This document shows positions 59,337 to 64,000 of a stretch of 64,000 nucleotides of DNA, piece after piece. The first letter of the stretch is position 1. Each line of letters opens with the position of its first letter. The stretch comes from Tenacibaculum skagerrakense (lineage in GTDB: Bacteria; Bacteroidota; Bacteroidia; Flavobacteriales; Flavobacteriaceae): positions 199,085-263,084 of the forward strand of contig NZ_SLXM01000004.1 in assembly GCF_004345825.1 (NCBI RefSeq), written 5' to 3'. Below the pieces are notes generated by a model, which ran no database searches, had not been told where the DNA came from, and saw only the letters and a list, made by a program, of their open reading frames with translations. A program made the position numbers and the translations under genes.

Positions 59337-62300
59337 ATGCAAACACCATCCTTTAAAGAAGATCATATTTCACAACTCCCAGCCTTGCAGTTATTAATTG
59401 CAATGGGTTATACTTATATAAACCCTGAAGAAGCCTTAGTAGAAAGAGGCCATAAAACCTCTGGTGTTTTTTTAGAAAACATTTTGCGGGAACAACTTAA
59501 GCGAATTAATACAGCAAAAGTTTCTTCCACTAAAGAAGTTGCCTTTACTGCTAGTAATATTGAAGCAGCTATAATAGCCTTACGAGATGTACCTATGGTA
59601 GATGGTTATATTAGTACTGCACAAAAACTATATGAATTACTAACCTTGGGTAAATCTGTAGAGCAGAGCATTGATGGAGATCGAAAGAGTTTTGATATTC
59701 ATTATATTGACTGGAAGCACCCTGAAAACAATGTATTTCATGTAACAGAAGAGTTTAGTGTGTTGCGTTCGGGTTTAAAAGAACATTATCGCCCAGATAT
59801 TGTATTGTTTGTAAACGGAATTCCACTTTGTGTTATAGAGTGTAAACGACCGGATATGAAAGAACCTTTGCTACAGGCTATATCACAAAACTTACGAAAT
59901 CAAAAAGAAGATGGAATACGAAGTTTATATAGTTTAGCACAATTGGTAATGAGTGTAACCGTAAATGAAGGAAGCTATGCAACTACAGGAACTCCAGAAA
60001 AGTTTTGGGCTAAATGGCAAGAAAGTTTTAAGAATAAGGACGAAGAGCTACAATACGAAGAAACATTATTAAAACTAAAAAATACTCCACTTTCTAATCA
60101 TATAAAAGATAATCTGTTTACAGAGCGATATAGATATGTTCGTGCTTATTTTGATGGATTAGAAAAAACAAGAGTATTGCCAACTCCACAAGATCGATAT
60201 ATCTTTAGTTTGTGTGAACCAAAACGACTATTAGATTTAGCATATAACTTTACTTTATTTGACAACGGAGCAAAAAAGATTGCACGTTATCAGCAATATT
60301 TTGCTATTCATAAAGCTATGAATCAGTTACGTTATTTGCAAAACGGAAAACGAATGGGAGGTGTGGTATGGCATACACAGGGTAGTGGAAAATCGTTAAC
60401 CATGGTTATGCTAGCACAGGCTATTGCTATGGAATCTAGCATTAAAAACCCTAAAATTATTTTAGTAACAGACAGAACCGATTTAGATACACAGATTACA
60501 GGAACATTTAGAAAATGTGGGATTGATGTAAAAAATGCAAAGTCTGGTACAAAGTTAGTAGACTTATTAAAAAGCAAAAGTGATGCTGTAGTTACTACTA
60601 TCGTAAATAAGTTTACAACAGCGGTAAAAAAGATACAAACCCCACTAGAAAGCCCTAATATCTTTGTATTAGTAGATGAAGGTCATCGCACACAGCATGG
60701 AACTTTTAATATAGAAATGCAAAAAACATTACCCAATGCATGTTTTATAGCATTTACAGGAACTCCACTATTCAATAAAGATAAAAACACATTAGCTAAA
60801 TTCGGTACACTCATCGATAGTTATACGGTAGATCAGGCGGTAAAAGACAAAGCCGTTGTACCATTATTATATGAAGGTAGACATGCTTTGCAAGATGTTA
60901 ATTCGAGTCCTTTAGATAACTTTTTTAATATGGTTTCCGAACCTTTATCTGATTATGAAAAAGCAGATTTAAAAAAGAAGTTCAGTAGAGCAGGACAGTT
61001 AAATATCGCAGATCAAAAAATTTATGCTGTATGTTGGGATATCACAAATCACTTTGTTAAAAACTTTCAAGGAACAGGGTTTAAAGGGCAGCTAGTTTGC
61101 CAAAGTAAAATGGCTGCTGTAAAGTATAAGAAGTATTTAGATGAAATTGGCAGGGTTTCTAGTGAACTAGTCATTTCGCCTATTGATGAAAGAGAAGGAG
61201 AAGAATCAGCTTACGGAGAAACATCAGAATTAGTAAAAAAGTTTTGGCATAAGATGATGGATGAGCACGGTTCATCCAAAAAGTATCAAACCAATATCGT
61301 CAATAGATATAAAAATGATAATCATCCAGAGTTAATTATTGTTGTAGACAAACTTTTAACAGGTTTTGACGCACCACAAAACACAGTATTATATTTAACA
61401 CGAAAATTAGTTGGTCACACTTTATTACAAGCTATTGCAAGAGTTAATAGAGTTGCGAAAGATAAAGACTATGGTTACATTATAGATTATTACGGAGTTC
61501 TTAAAGAGCTAGATGGTGCTTTAAAAACCTATTCTGCCTTTGAAGAATTTGATCCTGAACAAATACATGGTACACTAACAAATATTAACATAGAGATTGA
61601 AAAATTGCCTCAATCACACTCCGATGTATGGCAGCTTTTTGAGGCTGTAGAAAATAAAAAAGATGCCGAAGCTTACCAGCAATTATTAAGAGATGAAGCA
61701 ATTCGTGCTAAGTTTTATAATCAGTTAAATATATATGCACGATTATTAAAACTGGCATTATCTTCTATAGAATTTCATAAAGCAACACCAGAGAAACAAA
61801 TACAACGATATAAAGAAGATTTGGCATTTTTTATGAAGTTAAAAATTGCTGTAGTTTCTCGTTACTCTGATGCTATAGATTATAAAAAGTATGAGGGACA
61901 AATCCAAAAACTAATTGATTCCCATATTCCAACTTCGGGTGTTGTTAAACTTACGGATTTGGTAAATATTTTTGATAAAGAAGCTTTTGAAGAAGAAGTG
62001 ATTAAGTTAGAGGGGAAGGCTGCCAAAGCTGATATGATTGCATCACGTACTGCGAAACATATTACTGAAAAAATGGAGGAGGATCCTGCTTTTTACAAGA
62101 AGTTTTCTCAAATGATAAAAGATACAATTGAAGATTATTTACAACAACGTATAAGTGAAAGTGAATATTTAACAAAGATTACAGAAATAAAAGAGTCTGT
62201 ATTAAATGGTACTGATAGTAAAGTCCCAGAAAGTTTAAAGAAAAAAGAGGTAGCTAGAGCATTTTATGGGGTTAGTATAGAAGAATTTGAACAAGTTGTA

Positions 62301-62552
62301 AGTGATAAAGATATTCGTGCTAAAATAGCCGAAGAATTAGCATTAAAAGCTGATGAAATAATTTTAGAAATACTAGATGTTAAAAAGATAGACTGGACAA
62401 CAAGTGTAGATATTCCTAAGAAAATGATTATGTTAATTGGGGATTATATTATTGATCATATTAGAGATAAGTATGAGATAAAATTAGGTTTTAGTGAGAT
62501 TGATAAGATTGCAGAAAGAATAGTTGATATAGCTAAAATACGATATAAATAA
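59337..62552 (+). CDS. hsdR: Type I restriction endonuclease/translocase subunit
   Basis: 1071 residues. The N-terminal nuclease has the PD-(D/E)xK core in YRPDIVLFVNGIPLCVIECK (about 155-180). The helicase domains follow with Walker A WHTQGSGKSLTMVM (about 348), the DEAD-like VLVDEGHRTQHG, FIAFTGTPL and VDKLLTGFDAPQNT, then the Q-x2-G-R-like AIARVNRVAKDKDYGY and a helical C-terminus that binds the methylase. All catalytic residues appear intact. It should pull DNA and cut it at unmethylated foreign sites. It ends by overlapping the start of the M48 gene. Confidence 0.92.
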   Translation: MQTPSFKEDHISQLPALQLLIAMGYTYINPEEALVERGHKTSGVFLENILREQLKRINTAKVSSTKEVAFTASNIEAAIIALRDVPMVDGYISTAQKLYELLTLGKSVEQSIDGDRKSFDIHYIDWKHPENNVFHVTEEFSVLRSGLKEHYRPDIVLFVNGIPLCVIECKRPDMKEPLLQAISQNLRNQKEDGIRSLYSLAQLVMSVTVNEGSYATTGTPEKFWAKWQESFKNKDEELQYEETLLKLKNTPLSNHIKDNLFTERYRYVRAYFDGLEKTRVLPTPQDRYIFSLCEPKRLLDLAYNFTLFDNGAKKIARYQQYFAIHKAMNQLRYLQNGKRMGGVVWHTQGSGKSLTMVMLAQAIAMESSIKNPKIILVTDRTDLDTQITGTFRKCGIDVKNAKSGTKLVDLLKSKSDAVVTTIVNKFTTAVKKIQTPLESPNIFVLVDEGHRTQHGTFNIEMQKTLPNACFIAFTGTPLFNKDKNTLAKFGTLIDSYTVDQAVKDKAVVPLLYEGRHALQDVNSSPLDNFFNMVSEPLSDYEKADLKKKFSRAGQLNIADQKIYAVCWDITNHFVKNFQGTGFKGQLVCQSKMAAVKYKKYLDEIGRVSSELVISPIDEREGEESAYGETSELVKKFWHKMMDEHGSSKKYQTNIVNRYKNDNHPELIIVVDKLLTGFDAPQNTVLYLTRKLVGHTLLQAIARVNRVAKDKDYGYIIDYYGVLKELDGALKTYSAFEEFDPEQIHGTLTNINIEIEKLPQSHSDVWQLFEAVENKKDAEAYQQLLRDEAIRAKFYNQLNIYARLLKLALSSIEFHKATPEKQIQRYKEDLAFFMKLKIAVVSRYSDAIDYKKYEGQIQKLIDSHIPTSGVVKLTDLVNIFDKEAFEEEVIKLEGKAAKADMIASRTAKHITEKMEEDPAFYKKFSQMIKDTIEDYLQQRISESEYLTKITEIKESVLNGTDSKVPESLKKKEVARAFYGVSIEEFEQVVSDKDIRAKIAEELALKADEIILEILDVKKIDWTTSVDIPKKMIMLIGDYIIDHIRDKYEIKLGFSEIDKIAERIVDIAKIRYK

Positions 62553-63247
62553 TGACAGATTTCGTACAATACGGATCAGAAAGAATAGCATATAATATTT
62601 TATTTGTAGAAAGGAAATCTCTTGGTATAACGGTGTATCCTAATAGAAGTGTAGAGATTAAGGCTCCTTTAAATACAACTTTGGAGAAAATTCAGGAAAA
62701 GGTAAAAAAACGTGCAGCATGGATTTTAAAACAGCAAGATTATTTTCTATCCTTTGAACCGAGAATTACGAATAGAAAATTTGTTTCAGGTGAAACCCAT
62801 TATTATTTAGGCCGTCAATATCAATTAAAAGTTATTGACTCAGCGATTAATAAAGTAAAATATACTGGAAGATTTATTGAAGTTTATGTAACAGAAAGAG
62901 CCAATGTAAAAGAACAATTACAGCAATGGTATAGAGCAAAGGCTGAAATTTGGTTTAGAAAATTAGCTGATAAACATATAGAACGATTTAAAAAGTATAA
63001 TGTAGAACCTCAAAAAGTAGAACTAAAGAAGATGGAAAATCGTTGGGGCTCTTGCTCTTCAAAAGGGAGAGTTTTACTGAATCCGGAATTGATAAAAGCG
63101 CCCAAAGCTTGTATAGAATATGTAATTATACATGAACTATGTCATTTAGTATATAGAGACCACACGAAAGAGTTTTATAATTTACAAACTCATGAAATGC
63201 CTGATTGGCAAAAATGGAAAATGAAGTTAGAAACGTTGTTAGCTTAA
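62552..63247 (+). CDS. YgjP-like M48 metallopeptidase domain protein
   Basis: 231 residues. The zinc motif is VIIHELCHLVYRDHTKEFYN (H-E-x2-H), preceded by ENRWGSCSSKGRVLLNPELI, both standard for the YgjP/SprT-like (DUF45) family. The N-terminal beta domain has GITVYPNRSVEIKAPLNTTL. It overlaps hsdR by one base. Such proteins are often found directly after hsdR in type I operons. The target is unknown, and control of the restriction complex by proteolysis is a reasonable guess. Confidence 0.85.
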   Translation: MTDFVQYGSERIAYNILFVERKSLGITVYPNRSVEIKAPLNTTLEKIQEKVKKRAAWILKQQDYFLSFEPRITNRKFVSGETHYYLGRQYQLKVIDSAINKVKYTGRFIEVYVTERANVKEQLQQWYRAKAEIWFRKLADKHIERFKKYNVEPQKVELKKMENRWGSCSSKGRVLLNPELIKAPKACIEYVIIHELCHLVYRDHTKEFYNLQTHEMPDWQKWKMKLETLLA

Positions 63248-63255
63248 TTTAAAAA

Positions 63256-63717
63256 ATGTTTAATCTCTCAGAAGAAAGTAATCCAACTGATATAGCAAAA
63301 GAAGTTGCTAAGAAATATACAGCAAAAGGTTATAAACTTGACTTTTCTTTAGAAAGTTTAGAGCTGGAGATTGATAAAATCATAAATAATCCTATTACTT
63401 ATAAAGAAGAGAAAGATATCAACCTCTTAATAGCTGAATTAACGGTTTACGTAGGCGAAACTTTTCGTACTCTTTTCAATACCGATTATCCTGGTCAATA
63501 TTTTGAAGGAGGAAATGGTAATGCTGCTAATTTTTACACATACTATATTGAAAAGAACGGAGAACGTTTCCATCCATCGCACTTTTTTGAATATAAACTT
63601 CCAATACAAGATTTTACTAAAAATCAATTTAAAGAATATTTATACTATAGTTACGCTACTATTGACGGGGAGCAAAAGGTCCTTCCTGGTGTATTGTATA
63701 AGTTTTTAAAAGATTAA
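63256..63717 (+). CDS. Hypothetical protein at the end of the restriction operon
   Basis: 153 residues, soluble and alpha/beta. I do not recognise it securely. The segment LIAELTVYVGETFRTLFNTD, then YPGQYFEGGNGNAANFYTYY and FHPSHFFEYKL, resembles small immunity-like or DUF proteins with a conserved Y-x-G-E and W/F-x2-S pattern, but I cannot name one. It lies 8 bp after the M48 gene with the same codon usage and is surely part of the operon. It may be an accessory or anti-toxin-like factor of the defence cluster. Confidence 0.6.
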   Translation: MFNLSEESNPTDIAKEVAKKYTAKGYKLDFSLESLELEIDKIINNPITYKEEKDINLLIAELTVYVGETFRTLFNTDYPGQYFEGGNGNAANFYTYYIEKNGERFHPSHFFEYKLPIQDFTKNQFKEYLYYSYATIDGEQKVLPGVLYKFLKD

Positions 63718-63769
63718 TTATAGTTCCGGATTATCAATTTAAGAGAATTACATGAATATTATATGCGCC

Positions 63770-63899
63770 TGTCAGTTCGAGTGAAATTGATTGGAACAAC
63801 GTGGAAAACAATTTTGTATCGAGAACTAGTTTAGAATTTTCAACTACTTCTCGGTACAAAGTTTAATCGCTAGCGCTTTTAAACTTCACTCGAAGTGAT
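63770..63899. repeat. GTCAC-TCGAG hairpin repeat, inverted copy
   Basis: A full copy in opposite orientation (starts TGTCAGTTCGAGTGAAATTG, ends CACTCGAAGTGATA), 53 bp after the restriction operon. It mirrors the copies at 50-51 kb on the other side. Confidence 0.75.
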
Positions 63900-63910
63900 A
63901 TGCTGCTTGT

Positions 63911-64000
63911 AATGGACAGATTGCTTCACTTCATTCCATTTCGTTCGCAATGACGAATACCTGAATAAAACGTCATACAGAGATTGAACCTTAAAATCCA
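63911..64000. repeat. Right flank: CGCAATGACG half-element joined to the 300-bp repeat
   Basis: AGATTGCTTCACTTC...CGCAATGACG (63911-63955) is followed by CGAATACCTGAATAAAACGT and the first bases of the 300-bp unit, which runs off the window at 64000. It is the same order and sequence as at 52447-52515. Confidence 0.8.

Noticed and set aside
1..64000. rRNA, tRNA and replication origin
   Set aside because: I looked for tRNA-like cloverleaf ends (GGTTCGAATCC-type) and rRNA landmarks and saw none. There is no dnaA or parAB context.

Overview
This window is an AT-rich stretch of a Bacteroidetes chromosome, most likely a marine member of the Flavobacteriaceae (Tenacibaculum/Polaribacter/Kordia-like; genus not assignable by eye). 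The evidence is TAnnTTTG-type -7 promoter boxes, weak A-rich ribosome binding sites, lipoproteins with a Cys directly after a short signal, a TonB receptor paired with a DUF4249 lipoprotein, and a Y_Y_Y-type sensor kinase. I saw no rRNA, tRNA or CRISPR array.

Layout. 1-2.2 kb: the 5' part of an RHS/YD-repeat secreted protein running off the left edge, and a decayed IS200/IS605 element. 2.3-15.4 kb: D-lactate dehydrogenase with a heavy-metal-binding protein, a PPOX flavoprotein, a CDP-alcohol phosphatidyltransferase with a metallophosphoesterase, a five-gene WG-repeat/M50 protease/ABC-exporter operon, and a divergent operon (universal stress protein, eRF1-like protein, ATP-cone nuclease, beta-CASP hydrolase). 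15.4-18.7 kb: DUF4249 lipoprotein and TonB receptor. 18.8-27.2 kb: a Crp/Fnr regulator followed by a DUF3365 haem lipoprotein, thioredoxin, DUF983 protein and a TolC/MFP/RND efflux system. 27.2-32.8 kb: an EreA/ChaN-like lipoprotein divergent from a large sensor kinase and its LuxR-type regulator. 32.9-46.7 kb: TlpA-like thioredoxin, TerB-like proteins, more Usp proteins, a PAS kinase with a receiver-Crp fusion regulator, hibernation factor HPF and a CcoI-type copper ATPase. 46.7-50 kb: deoC, deoD, hemN. 47.3-53.4 kb: several classes of hairpin repeats. 53.5-63.7 kb: a type I restriction-modification operon carrying a reverse transcriptase-nitrilase gene between hsdS and hsdR. 63.8-64 kb: the same repeat classes again.

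How it works together. Three separate regulatory codes can be read from the DNA. (1) Twelve 12-bp FNR-like palindromes (TGAT-N4-ATCA) lie exactly 23 bp upstream of a -7 box. They stand before nearly all the stress, hibernation, export and copper genes, and the encoded PAS kinase and receiver-Crp protein are the obvious candidates to read them. This looks like a low-oxygen/dormancy regulon. (2) Two GTA-N8-TAC palindromes at identical spacing control the haem-lipoprotein and efflux transcripts. The neighbouring Crp protein has an NtcA-like recognition helix that fits such a site. (3) Two 19-bp palindromes, again at one fixed spacing to the -7 box, lie in the divergent region next to the large two-component system, with a likely small RNA between them.

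The most notable accessory system is hsdM-hsdS-RT/nitrilase-hsdR-M48 protease-unknown. It is flanked on both sides by the same repeats, as expected of an exchangeable defence cassette.
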